Below are positions 20,845-29,734 of a stretch of DNA of 64,000 nt, in pieces (positions within the stretch are counted from its first letter, which is position 1; each line of letters starts with the position of its first letter). The notes below the pieces were generated by a model. It searched no databases, was not told where the DNA came from, and worked only from the letters and a program-made list of their open reading frames with translations. This stretch comes from Pseudoalteromonas phenolica (GTDB taxonomy: Bacteria; Pseudomonadota; Gammaproteobacteria; Enterobacterales; Alteromonadaceae), in assembly GCF_005886345.1 (NCBI RefSeq), contig NZ_PNEC01000013.1, positions 146,603-210,602 on the forward strand. The letters are read 5' to 3'. The translations under genes were made by a program, and so were the position numbers.

Positions 20845-22185
20845 ATGCAAGTCCAATTAAACCCAACTGGTGTACTTAATTTACTCTCTAAATTAGAGGT
20901 TGATCTTTTACAAGCCTCTTCAAGCACAGAAAGGTATAAACTTTTCAGAAACTGCGTATTAGCAGTATTAAACGTCGGTAGTCATACTGATTCTAGCAGT
21001 GAAATCTACGACAAATACCAAGATTTTGATGTAAAGCTCATTGCCAGAGAGCGCGGCATAAAAATTGAGTTAGACAACCCCCCTGAAACTGCCTTTGTAG
21101 ATGAAAAGATTATCACAGGTATCCACGAACATATCTTTTCTGTTATCCGTGATTTGTTATTTATTTATCAACGCCACGAGCCTACTGAAGACGAGCAACA
21201 AATTACACATATGGTTTTTGATATGCTCAGAAATGCATCAGCATTACCAGTTAACACCGACCCGAACATGATTGTTTGTTGGGGCGGTCACTCAATCAGT
21301 GAAGTCGAGTACAAATACACCAAAGAAGTTGGTTATGAGCTAGGCTTACGCGGGCTTAATATTTGTACAGGTTGTGGACCTGGAGCCATGAAGGGTCCAA
21401 TGAAAGGTGCAACAATTGGCCATGCAAAGCAGCGGATTACAAGCAACCGTTATTTGGGGCTGACTGAGCCAAGTATTATCGCAGCTGAGCCACCGAACCC
21501 CATTGTTAATGAGCTTGTAATATTACCCGATATCGAAAAACGTTTAGAGGCATTTGTTCGTGCAGCCCACGGCATTATTATCTTCCCAGGTGGTGCAGGT
21601 ACTGCTGAAGAGCTTCTATATTTATTAGGGATATTGTTGCACCCTGATAACCAGAAACAATGCCTGCCCGTTATTTTAACTGGCCCAGAGTCCTCAGCTG
21701 ATTATTTCAAAGAAATCTGCCAATTTGTTGAAGATACACTAGGTGAAGAAGCTTTAAGTAAGCTTGAAGTGATTGTTGGCGATCCACAAAAAGTGGCTGT
21801 CACTCTAAAGCAAACTATGCCTAAGGTTAGAGAGTATAGAAAATCTCAGGGCGATGCATATTACTTTAACTGGACGCTAAAAATTGAGCACCAGTTCCAA
21901 ATGCCATTTGACCCAACTCATGAAAACATGGCGAATTTGAACTTATCCTTAAATCAAAATAAGGAGCTTCTTGCAGCTGATTTACGTAGAGCATTTTCAG
22001 GTATTGTCGCCGGTAATGTTAAGGATGAAGGTATTAGAGAAATCAAAAAGCATGGACCTTACCAGCTTCATGGTGAAACATCACTAATGGAAAAAATGGA
22101 CACCCTATTACAGGCATTTGTAGAACAAGGCCGTATGAAATTACCTGGCAGTAAATATACGCCTTGTTATGTAGTGAACAAATGA
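20845..22185 (+). CDS. ppnN: pyrimidine/purine nucleotide 5'-monophosphate nucleosidase PpnN
   Basis: PpnN (YgdH) cleaves nucleoside monophosphates to base and ribose 5-phosphate. In E. coli it is activated by (p)ppGpp. The protein aligns with E. coli PpnN along its whole length, including CWGGHSISEVEYKY, ICTGCGPGAMKGPMKG, and the LOG-family motif PGGAGTAEELLYLLG. I chose the second ATG (20845) because AAGGAG ends 7 bases before it, whereas the ATG at 20839 is almost on top of it. This gives 446 residues. The stop overlaps the xni start (ATGA). Confidence 0.96.
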   Translation: MQVQLNPTGVLNLLSKLEVDLLQASSSTERYKLFRNCVLAVLNVGSHTDSSSEIYDKYQDFDVKLIARERGIKIELDNPPETAFVDEKIITGIHEHIFSVIRDLLFIYQRHEPTEDEQQITHMVFDMLRNASALPVNTDPNMIVCWGGHSISEVEYKYTKEVGYELGLRGLNICTGCGPGAMKGPMKGATIGHAKQRITSNRYLGLTEPSIIAAEPPNPIVNELVILPDIEKRLEAFVRAAHGIIIFPGGAGTAEELLYLLGILLHPDNQKQCLPVILTGPESSADYFKEICQFVEDTLGEEALSKLEVIVGDPQKVAVTLKQTMPKVREYRKSQGDAYYFNWTLKIEHQFQMPFDPTHENMANLNLSLNQNKELLAADLRRAFSGIVAGNVKDEGIREIKKHGPYQLHGETSLMEKMDTLLQAFVEQGRMKLPGSKYTPCYVVNK

Positions 22186-22949
22186 GCAATACTTTAGTAC
22201 TAATTGATGCGCTAAACTTAGTTCGGCGCATCTTTTCAATTGAACCTAATCAAGAAAATCTAGCTGCAGTCCAAAATACAGCTCAAAGAGTTTCAGCAGC
22301 AACACAAAAAATCTTAAATTTAACTTCAGCAACACATGCAATTGCTGTGTTCGATGGCGCCGCAAGTTGGCGTTATCATTATTACAAACAATACAAATCA
22401 ACCAGAAAACCAATGCCAGCTCAGTTATCTAAAAATATGTTGATGATAGAGCAAGCATTCGAATCTTCTGGGATACCAGTATACCGTCCAGAGCAAGATG
22501 AAGCAGATGACATAATCGCAACGCTTGCCAGCAAGGCAAGTAAAGCGGATATAAAAGTTAAAATAATTTCTACAGATAAGGGGTTTTTACCTCACCTAGA
22601 TCAAAACATCGATATTTATGACTATTTTAAAAAAACATGGCTAGATAAGCGTCAGATTAAAGAAAAGTTTTTAGTTGAACAAGCACAGCTAACCGAACTT
22701 TGGGCAATGGCTGGAGATAAAACCAATGATATACCCGGGATTTCTGGTGTTGGTGTGAAAACTGCACAAAAGTTGTTAAATGAATATTTCACTTTTAGTA
22801 AAGTTTTGGAATCAAACGACCTTAAACCAACAGAAAAGAAAAAGTTGTCTTTGGGTCTTGATGATTATGTGATCAGCAAAAACTTAGTTACCCTCAGAAC
22901 GGATATTCATCTAGGTTTTAATTTAAAAAACTTAAGATTAAATCGTTAA
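22182..22949 (+). CDS. xni: flap endonuclease Xni (exonuclease IX)
   Basis: Xni is a small FEN-family 5' nuclease related to the 5' nuclease domain of DNA polymerase I. The ATG at 22182 overlaps the ppnN stop and gives 255 residues (E. coli 251). Acidic metal ligands are visible in LVLIDALNLVRR, AVFDGA, QDEADDIIATLA and STDKGF. The helix-hairpin-helix reads DIPGISGVGVKTAQKLL. It is translationally coupled to ppnN. Confidence 0.95.
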   Translation: MSNTLVLIDALNLVRRIFSIEPNQENLAAVQNTAQRVSAATQKILNLTSATHAIAVFDGAASWRYHYYKQYKSTRKPMPAQLSKNMLMIEQAFESSGIPVYRPEQDEADDIIATLASKASKADIKVKIISTDKGFLPHLDQNIDIYDYFKKTWLDKRQIKEKFLVEQAQLTELWAMAGDKTNDIPGISGVGVKTAQKLLNEYFTFSKVLESNDLKPTEKKKLSLGLDDYVISKNLVTLRTDIHLGFNLKNLRLNR

Positions 22950-23016
22950 AAAATCGTGGCGTTTTAACTCGAGTTTAATTTGATATACTTGCCATGTTTA
23001 CACTCTTGGATTGATC

Positions 23017-23406
23017 ATGATAAAAAAAATACTTCGTTATATCATTCTTGGCTTAGCTGTCTATGCCAGTATTGTGATGCTAGTGATCAATTTTTATAAA
23101 GATGATCCTCAAGCCATGATTTGGCAGGACAGAGAAGCTTTTAATAATCGTTTCATTTCCAAACTTGATGAAAAAACAATAGTACCAATTGAAGACGTTT
23201 TAGAAACGCTTGGTAGCCCTGATCTCACTTACGTGTCGCAAGAAAAAGAAGACATTTTTCAGATAATTTATTACAGAACTCAACTTGTAAAATCTGATGG
23301 CATTACTACTCAAGACGAGTGTACAGGTCTTTTATTTAAAAATGGATTGCTACTGGTGTGGGGTGATAATGCAACATTGGAATATGACAAAGTAAGCAAG
23401 GACTAA
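23017..23406 (+). CDS. DUF3192 family membrane-anchored protein
   Basis: This 129-residue protein has one N-terminal transmembrane or signal-anchor segment (about residues 5-25) and a soluble domain of the DUF3192 type. The pattern WQDREAFNNRFISKL and LGSPD is recalled from that family. The domain is presumably periplasmic and small beta-rich, reminiscent of SmpA/OmlA-like folds, but function is unknown. The ATG at 23017 has GGA 7 bases upstream; a TTG two codons earlier is less likely. It sits 67 bases after xni, and its stop is one base before the next gene. Confidence 0.75.
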   Translation: MIKKILRYIILGLAVYASIVMLVINFYKDDPQAMIWQDREAFNNRFISKLDEKTIVPIEDVLETLGSPDLTYVSQEKEDIFQIIYYRTQLVKSDGITTQDECTGLLFKNGLLLVWGDNATLEYDKVSKD

Positions 23407-23407
23407 C

Positions 23408-25096
23408 GTGAGCTTAAAAGTTACCCCAACTCAATTAAAGAAGATCTTTGAACATACACACCAAGTTTTAAGACTTTATTATAATAAAGACAAATGGACT
23501 GTTATTTATCCTAGCATTACGCAATTAGCTGAAAGGTTTGTGCAATGTTATAGACAGCAACCAAATACATTTCATGCACATCTACATATTTTTGCTAAAG
23601 AACAAGGTTATACAACAAACCTAGTTGTTAACCAGGCTATTTTGGTAACCGCAATATGTGAGTCGTTGCGTTTTAATAAAGAATTAACCGAAACCTTGGT
23701 TATTTCAGCTATCGCTGACCAAATTTGTACGAGTAATGAAACTAATAAACTCGCCGCTGGACAATCATTATCTGAGCAAGCTGAACGTTTAGTGATTAAC
23801 CGACATGCACTAGCAGTAAAAATGTTAAATAAGGGCAATGTTCCAACGGGACAAGTGCAAAGGATATTAGCTCGATTGGAGAAATATTCTACAGCTATTA
23901 CAGGTGTAAACCCTACCCCACTTTATGACAATCCAAGCATCATTGTAGCGATTGCTATGAGAATTGCTAAAGCAATTACACCTAGACGAAAAATAAAAAC
24001 ATTTTCAATAAACCAAGCAATCAAATCTCTTTATTTAAGCTGTTATAACGAATTTGCACAAAATGCTCTCAGCGACTTAGCACAACAACTGGTCAATTAT
24101 CCTGCAGGGCTTTCAGTTTCATATAAAGGCGAAGATTGTCTAGTATTGGCTAAGCAAAACAATGTTAACTTCTATGCTCTATTAATTGACAACCAAGCAC
24201 GCCAAATAATTAAAACCTCTCAGCCTTTACATGGTAAATATAAAACTAGGATTATTAATGACCCCATTCTACTTTATAAGATTTGGTTTAATGAACAGTT
24301 ACCTCAGGTAGAAAAAAAACGAGAAAATAATCTCATTCAACTGGATACCATCTCTAAACTTGGCAACACAAAATATCCTGACTTTAAACAGATAGAGAAA
24401 GCACTAACTCATTTTGAGCATCTTGAAACTGCATTACGTTCAGCTTCAAAGCAATACAATAGACAAGGACAAAAAGCTGGAAGCATAAGACACAGCCTTA
24501 CTATGGTTGGGTTAGATACAGCCGCATTATTATGTCAGCGTGTACTACTAGAAACTATGATAACTAATATTGCACATCCTTTTGCAAGCGATATTGCTTG
24601 CAAATACTCCCACATAACTAAGGTCATCAATTTATTAATAAGTAAGAAACATGCTGAGAAGTTCGAATTTTATTTATGTCCTTTTACAGCATTTATCTAC
24701 TTCTTATTGCAACAGCATCCAGAAAAACTAATGCGCTTTATTCATTTAGAACAGGATGAATTTTCGAGTAAACCGATATCAATAGCCCAATTATTCGGAC
24801 TCAAAGAGTGCCAGAATGATTCTTTAGAATCTTATGTGAAAAGTTACTTTTCAGAGTCATTTTCACATAAAGCATTACTGAATACCGAAACAAAAACTAA
24901 AAGCCAATTAAGTAATGTAGATAAAGAATTTTTAGCTATAAAGTTTCTAACCATCTCAACTTTGTTCAATGTTCACATAGAGACATCTTGGCAAAAACAG
25001 ATTACCGAAAACGTTTTGCATTTATTTGATTGGAAAGATACTACAGAGTTTGAATTAGCATTATTAGAGTTATCCCCACAATGTGTTATCGAGTAA
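23408..25096 (+). CDS. large protein of unknown function, possibly a degenerate HD-GYP/HDOD-like fold
   Basis: I do not recognise a family with confidence. The 562-residue protein is mostly helical, without signal peptide or membrane segment. Around residues 160-215 the helix pattern NPSIIVAIAMRIAKAITPRR resembles the end of HD-GYP domains. Around 365-400 the stretch IRHSLTMVGLDTAALLCQR resembles HDOD domains. No HD metal pair and no GYP motif is visible, so catalysis is unlikely. The GTG start follows the DUF3192 stop by one base, so the two are translationally coupled. It may be a receptor or scaffold in the cyclase-ppnN-xni run; this is inference. Confidence 0.7.
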   Translation: MSLKVTPTQLKKIFEHTHQVLRLYYNKDKWTVIYPSITQLAERFVQCYRQQPNTFHAHLHIFAKEQGYTTNLVVNQAILVTAICESLRFNKELTETLVISAIADQICTSNETNKLAAGQSLSEQAERLVINRHALAVKMLNKGNVPTGQVQRILARLEKYSTAITGVNPTPLYDNPSIIVAIAMRIAKAITPRRKIKTFSINQAIKSLYLSCYNEFAQNALSDLAQQLVNYPAGLSVSYKGEDCLVLAKQNNVNFYALLIDNQARQIIKTSQPLHGKYKTRIINDPILLYKIWFNEQLPQVEKKRENNLIQLDTISKLGNTKYPDFKQIEKALTHFEHLETALRSASKQYNRQGQKAGSIRHSLTMVGLDTAALLCQRVLLETMITNIAHPFASDIACKYSHITKVINLLISKKHAEKFEFYLCPFTAFIYFLLQQHPEKLMRFIHLEQDEFSSKPISIAQLFGLKECQNDSLESYVKSYFSESFSHKALLNTETKTKSQLSNVDKEFLAIKFLTISTLFNVHIETSWQKQITENVLHLFDWKDTTEFELALLELSPQCVIE

Positions 25097-25303
25097 TATT
25101 TATTCTATAAATGAAATCAATTGCAAACATAATTCAAATCTATATGAAATATCCATTCCTAACTGGCATAAGCTTGTATAAATTGTTATAAAACGCGCTT
25201 AATTTTTCAAGCGAACGCACACCAGACATCTTTGTTTACTACAATGTTTATTTAGTAGCCTTTTGGCTTGGTGTGACAAAATATATTGATAAAGGAAACC
25301 ACA
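25097..25303 (+). promoter_or_regulatory. icd upstream region with two inverted repeats
   Basis: The 207 bases hold AT-rich, promoter-like sequence (TATAAA and TTATAA near 25177-25192). A hairpin CGCTT/AAGCG (25196-25200 with 25209-25213) follows. A longer-range pair CACACCA/TGGTGTG (25218-25224 with 25269-25275) ends just before the icd ribosome-binding site. Both repeats would lie in the leader RNA if transcription starts near 25190. No known riboswitch is recognised. Confidence 0.35.
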
Positions 25304-26311
25304 ATGGCAAAGCAAACTATCACTGTAATTAAAGGCGATGGAATCGGTCCTAGCATCATTGACTCAGCAATAGAGATCCTTAACGCTGCAGGCTGTGATT
25401 TTGATTACGAATTTGTTGATGCAGGCCTAACTGCGTTAGAAAAAACAGGTGAGCTTCTACCAAAAGAAACACTAGAAGTAATCGAAAAAAATAAGATCAC
25501 TTTAAAAGGTCCTTTAACTACACCAGTTGGTGAGGGTTTCACTTCTATCAATGTAACGCTACGTAAACAATTTGGCTTATATGCAAACGTTCGCCCTGTT
25601 AAGTCATTTGCAGGCACTAAAGCGCGTTACGATGACATAGATATTATTACTGTTCGTGAAAACACACAGGGTATGTACTCGGGCTTAGGTCAAGTTGTTT
25701 CAGACGATGGCAATGAAGCTGAAGCAATGTCTAAGATCACTCGTGAAGGCGCAGAAAAAATCGTTACTTTTGCATACGAACTTGCTCAGCGTGAAGGCCG
25801 TAAGAAGGTAACTGCCGTTCATAAAGCAAACATTCTTAAATCAACTTCAGGGTTATTCTTAAAAGTTGCTCGTGAAGTTGGTGAACGTTACCCTGATATT
25901 GAATCAGCAGAGATGATTGTTGATGCAACATGTATGAAGTTAGTTATGACACCTGAAGAATTCGATGTAGTTGTTACAACTAACTTATTTGGTGATATTT
26001 TATCTGACTTATGTGCTGGCCTAGTAGGTGGTTTAGGTATGGCACCTGGTGCAAACATTGGTGAAAACGCAGCAATCTTTGAAGCTGTTCACGGTAGTGC
26101 TCCAGATATTGCAGGCAAAAACCTTGCAAACCCAACATCTGTAATTTTAGCGTCAATTCAAATGCTTGAGTACCTAGAAATGGGTGAGACTGCAGATCGC
26201 ATCCGTAATGCAGTGGCTGATGTAATTAAAACGGGCGATAGAACTACTCGTGATTTAGGTGGTAGCCATGGTACTACTGATTTCACACAAGCTGTTATCG
26301 ACCGTTTGTAA
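25304..26311 (+). CDS. isocitrate dehydrogenase, NAD-type
   Basis: This TCA-cycle enzyme oxidises isocitrate to 2-oxoglutarate. The 335-residue protein is the short IDH of the IDH/IPMDH superfamily, shorter than E. coli Icd (416). Substrate residues are Ser81, Asn83 and Arg87 (TSINVTLRK), Arg97 and Arg118 (VRENTQGMYSG). Metal ligands are in NLFGDILSD. At the cofactor site HGSAPDIAG has Asp268-Ile269 where NADP enzymes have Lys-Tyr, which points to NAD. The RENTQGMYSG motif favours isocitrate over isopropylmalate, but homoisocitrate-type substrates cannot be fully excluded. The ATG at 25304 has AAAGGAAA upstream; an in-frame TTG at 25286 is rejected. Confidence 0.9.
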   Translation: MAKQTITVIKGDGIGPSIIDSAIEILNAAGCDFDYEFVDAGLTALEKTGELLPKETLEVIEKNKITLKGPLTTPVGEGFTSINVTLRKQFGLYANVRPVKSFAGTKARYDDIDIITVRENTQGMYSGLGQVVSDDGNEAEAMSKITREGAEKIVTFAYELAQREGRKKVTAVHKANILKSTSGLFLKVAREVGERYPDIESAEMIVDATCMKLVMTPEEFDVVVTTNLFGDILSDLCAGLVGGLGMAPGANIGENAAIFEAVHGSAPDIAGKNLANPTSVILASIQMLEYLEMGETADRIRNAVADVIKTGDRTTRDLGGSHGTTDFTQAVIDRL

Positions 26312-26318
26312 TACATTA

Positions 26319-26350
26319 AAGATCTCGGCTTGAGTATTGCCGAGACTTTT
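26319..26350 (+). terminator. terminator after icd
   Basis: A 7-bp stem TCTCGGC/GCCGAGA (26323-26329 with 26339-26345) with a 9-base loop is followed by CTTTTGT, 11 bases after the icd stop. Confidence 0.75.
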
Positions 26351-26365
26351 GTACTGGATATTTTT

Positions 26366-26387
26366 AGAGCTGCTATTTAGCAGCTCT
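26366..26387. repeat. inverted repeat overlapping the end of the M6 protease gene
   Basis: AGAGCTGC/GCAGCTCT (26366-26373 with 26380-26387) spans the last codons and stop of the minus-strand protease gene. TTTTT precedes it on the plus strand and TCTTATT follows, so it could serve as a second terminator for icd. Confidence 0.5.
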
Positions 26388-29333
26388 TCTTATTGCGACA
26401 AAACCTAGAAGTAGCAAATAATATATGCTTCCGCCTGAACTTGAACCTTGCGATTGCGGTAATGAAATAGTGATTTGCTCCGATTTTGACTCAGTTTGGT
26501 TAGTGTCTGTATCTGTTACTATCACACTGACATTATAAGTTCCTGCAGAATTATAAGTATGTGATATAGATAAACCCTCTCCAGAGTTACCATCTCCATA
26601 ATCCCAATCTACCTGATATTTACCACTTCCGCCTGACACTTTAGCGTTTGCAGTCAAGGTCAAAGAGTATGAACTAAGATTTGGCTCAATTGACAAAGGA
26701 ACCGTCAGAGTGAATTGTTTACTTTGAGTAACTGTTTCACCATTTTCATCAGTAATTTTTACACTTACTGTATAAGTACCACTTACTTCATAGGTATGCG
26801 TAATAGATGCACCTGTTGATTTATTACCATCACCAAAATCCCATTCAATTGAATATGGTTCAAGACCAGCCTCGACATCAACAGTCCCAGTTAATACACC
26901 GTTTGCATGACTCACGTTAAAGTTAGTTATTGTGAGTGGCCGGGTTAAGTTAATGCTTAACTCAACTTCATTAATTTCACCTGACAATTTAATTTGCTTA
27001 AAAGTTACGTCATAAGTTTTATAACTTTCAAATTCAATTTCAGGGTATAACTCTTTACTTTGCTGACCATCTGAAAACGTCCACTCAAAGCTATCAGACT
27101 CTTCCAACACAAAACCATTTGGGCTAAATAACACAGTTTTATTTGATGCCTTAAAAGATATTGAATATGTTCTGTCGTAGCCAATTTGAATTTGCGCTTT
27201 GTCAAAATCTTCTGATACATCGATGAGTTCAACATTAATGCCATATTGAGGTAAATTCACACCAGACTCGGCTTGAATAGAAAAACTATAATCTTTTCTA
27301 TCAGAAAAAGAAGTTGATGGAGATAAGTTATCATCACCTAAACCAGCTGTTTGATCTATTAATCTTAAAGCAGCATCTCGGACTTGAATTGCCGATATTG
27401 CTGGAGAAACTCCATCTGTTTTATATATAGGCCTTTGATCTGTATCTATTAGAAGTAAATCTCCATACCCAGGGTGTTCAGAGGTATTATTATTGTCATA
27501 GTTTTCGTTAGAATACCAAAGCGTTAAACCTGCAGGATATTGAGACAGTTTTAAGCCTTCGTCAATGCCTTGATGACTTCTTAACTGTAAATAATAGGCA
27601 TGCTCAGCACCAGATTTATACTGCCCTATTTTTCTGAAACCATTTAATTGAACTGTATCATTGTTTTCAGCTGCATCTATATAGATGACGTTATTATCTG
27701 CGGTTACTTTTATATCGTCTATGACGATACCAAAATAAGAAACAGCTTCATCGCTTTGATACAAAAAAGTGATAGTAGCTTGTTGACCTGAAAATTGGCT
27801 TAAATCGTAACTGAGGTTAACAAATTCACCACTCACTTTATCACCAGCAAAAGAGTTTCCATCTAGGTAATGACGTATATTAGGATAAGTTGGGTGACTA
27901 TCTTTTGTCGCGTTACCAGCTACAGGATTTGAATTAACATAGACTTGAAAAATATCGTAATCTGACTCAATACTAAATTGGCTCAACATTTGAAGTGAAA
28001 TCGTACTCGCTTCTGGCAAAGTCAAAGAAAATGACATCTGGTTGTTAATTTTATTACCCTCTCCTGAATAATACTGAAAATTACCTGAGTTTGGTTTAAT
28101 GAAATCTTCTAATGAGCTCGGTAAGCTAATTTTAATTTGATTATTTTCTCCCGTATGCACGCCTCTATGTGCTAAATCGAATCTTGTAGATGTATTAAGC
28201 GAGGTTAAATTTACGCTAGTTTGGTTTACCCATTTGCCACCAAAGCGGTTTTGTAGAAAATCTAGATTTTTAGGACTAAACATTACAGGCTTTGAACCGC
28301 GTAATTCTCCCATCCAACTACCACTGGACATCACAGACCAATTAGCAACAGGTTCACCAATACTAATGTCTTTTAAATCATATTCATCTGGTAATCCCAA
28401 ATCATGGCCAAATTCATGAACAACAACACCAATACCTGCATCAATTGGATTAATTGTATAATTAAATGCTTTCAGATCAGACCCTGTGATTTGCTTAGGT
28501 TGGTTATTCTCAGTGACAAAAAAACGATGTGACCAAATTGCATTTTGGCCTAACACGCCACCGCCCGCTTCTTCTCCTATACTCGAGTGGAATAACAAAA
28601 TGTGGTCGATAACACCGTCAGGTTCATTAATAACGCCATCACCATCTACATCATTTAAATCAGTTTGATCATAAGGAGAGAGATCAACACCTTGTCTAAC
28701 TAGTGATTCAACGGCTTCAATAACTAATTCGCTAACATTAGCATCTCTCTCAGTACCATTTCGATTGCCATAGTATTCGGCATTTTTACTGACAGTTATC
28801 CAGCCATAAACATCACCGTTTAGATCAAAATAATCCCCTGTTACCTTCTGATAATATTGCCTTGCAGTCATTAAGTTTTCGTTATTTGGTCCTAAGTAAC
28901 CTGATGTCGAAAAAAGTAAATTTTTATAATGGTCTAAAGAATAGTTGTCGTAGAACATATCTGTATCTTCAGGCTCTAGACCCGGCGAGCTTGATTTTAG
29001 GTCCGGAAAGTCAACTAGAATGGCTAAAATATTAACTTTTGATAAAGTATCATTTACGCTCTGAAAGCTGGATATTTTACTATGCGAGTGGTTTATTCTT
29101 CTTGGTTGATTAAAAACTGAAACAGAAGGAACAGACTTCAGTTTTCCACTATTAACTATGTATGAATTCAAAAGCTGGCTTTTCTCATATGTACTTAACT
29201 TTCTTCCCAACTTTTTTTCTTGCCAATAAATAATTCGCTCGTCATCCATTCGTAATTTATCTGGCATAGCATAAGAAGTGAAACTTAAGAAATGTGTAAA
29301 AGTTACTAATAGGAAAAATAATGTTAACTTCAT
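26373..29333 (-). CDS. secreted M6-family metalloprotease with PKD repeats and GlyGly-CTERM tail
   Basis: This exported protease has 986 residues. It has a signal peptide ending FTSYA, a propeptide, and an M6 (immune inhibitor A-like) catalytic domain with HEFGHDLGLPDEYD near residue 305. A jelly-roll-like domain follows (around SYFGIVIDDIKV). Two PKD domains each contain a WD-GDG core (EWDFGDGNKS and DWDYGDGNSG). The C-terminus is GGS, a hydrophobic stretch, then RRAAK, the GlyGly-CTERM pattern processed by rhombosortase and used by type II secreted proteins of Shewanella, Vibrio and Pseudoalteromonas. It probably degrades extracellular protein. The gene stands alone, facing icd. Confidence 0.92.
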   Translation of the reverse strand: MKLTLFFLLVTFTHFLSFTSYAMPDKLRMDDERIIYWQEKKLGRKLSTYEKSQLLNSYIVNSGKLKSVPSVSVFNQPRRINHSHSKISSFQSVNDTLSKVNILAILVDFPDLKSSSPGLEPEDTDMFYDNYSLDHYKNLLFSTSGYLGPNNENLMTARQYYQKVTGDYFDLNGDVYGWITVSKNAEYYGNRNGTERDANVSELVIEAVESLVRQGVDLSPYDQTDLNDVDGDGVINEPDGVIDHILLFHSSIGEEAGGGVLGQNAIWSHRFFVTENNQPKQITGSDLKAFNYTINPIDAGIGVVVHEFGHDLGLPDEYDLKDISIGEPVANWSVMSSGSWMGELRGSKPVMFSPKNLDFLQNRFGGKWVNQTSVNLTSLNTSTRFDLAHRGVHTGENNQIKISLPSSLEDFIKPNSGNFQYYSGEGNKINNQMSFSLTLPEASTISLQMLSQFSIESDYDIFQVYVNSNPVAGNATKDSHPTYPNIRHYLDGNSFAGDKVSGEFVNLSYDLSQFSGQQATITFLYQSDEAVSYFGIVIDDIKVTADNNVIYIDAAENNDTVQLNGFRKIGQYKSGAEHAYYLQLRSHQGIDEGLKLSQYPAGLTLWYSNENYDNNNTSEHPGYGDLLLIDTDQRPIYKTDGVSPAISAIQVRDAALRLIDQTAGLGDDNLSPSTSFSDRKDYSFSIQAESGVNLPQYGINVELIDVSEDFDKAQIQIGYDRTYSISFKASNKTVLFSPNGFVLEESDSFEWTFSDGQQSKELYPEIEFESYKTYDVTFKQIKLSGEINEVELSINLTRPLTITNFNVSHANGVLTGTVDVEAGLEPYSIEWDFGDGNKSTGASITHTYEVSGTYTVSVKITDENGETVTQSKQFTLTVPLSIEPNLSSYSLTLTANAKVSGGSGKYQVDWDYGDGNSGEGLSISHTYNSAGTYNVSVIVTDTDTNQTESKSEQITISLPQSQGSSSGGSIYYLLLLGFVAIRRAAK

Positions 29334-29519
29334 AGAGGCACCAAAACATCAATTAAAACAAAATATTATCATTTGTATTGAATATAGTCTCTATGTTCAC
29401 ACAGAGAAAAAGCACAACTATTTTATTCAAAATACTCTTTTAAAATAGTGCAAAGAAGCAATTCATTCATTTTTTATTTCTATAAATGAAAAAATAATTC
29501 AACTTTAGTACTAAGCAAC
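29334..29519. other. non-coding gap upstream of the ilv promoter
   Basis: The 186 bases between the protease start and the ilv promoter are very AT-rich. An imperfect AT-only inverted repeat lies around 29463-29495. I see no gene or recognisable operator here; Lrp or another regulator could bind but no site is clear. Confidence 0.4.
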
Positions 29520-29548
29520 TTGACTTATGCATATAAAAATCCTTTAAT
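29520..29548 (+). promoter_or_regulatory. sigma-70 promoter of the ilv leader and ilvIH
   Basis: TTGACT (29520-29525) and TTTAAT (29543-29548) each match the consensus hexamers at five of six positions and are separated by 17 bases. The predicted start near 29555 leaves about 33 bases before the leader-peptide ATG. Confidence 0.6.
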
Positions 29549-29587
29549 GTTTTTGTTCAAATTTAGTAAAGTTTTATATATCAAGTT

Positions 29588-29659
29588 ATGAATTTAAAAT
29601 TAATTGTAAATGTCGTACTCGTACTGGTCTTTCAAAAAAGCTCAGCGGGGACGTATTAA
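29588..29659 (+). CDS. ilv leader peptide rich in Leu, Val and Ile codons
   Basis: The 23-codon frame begins MNLKLIVNVVLVLVFQ and ends with TAA. Ten of its 23 residues are Leu, Val or Ile, clustered at residues 3-14, which fits a branched-chain amino acid attenuation leader. The stop lies just before an attenuator, and ilvI follows. Confidence 0.85.
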   Translation: MNLKLIVNVVLVLVFQKSSAGTY

Positions 29660-29702
29660 CTTGAATTACGAAAAAACCCCGCAATTGCGGGGTTTTTTTT
29701 TG
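29645..29702 (+). promoter_or_regulatory. ilv attenuator with antiterminator
   Basis: The terminator stem CCCCGC/GCGGGG (29677-29682 with 29687-29692, loop AATT) is followed by nine or more T. An upstream GCGGGG (29645-29650), inside the leader-peptide frame, is complementary to the left arm and can form the antiterminator when the ribosome stalls on the branched-chain codons. Confidence 0.85.
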
Positions 29703-29734
29703 TTTATTTTTAACGATTGCACCGAGGAATGAGG

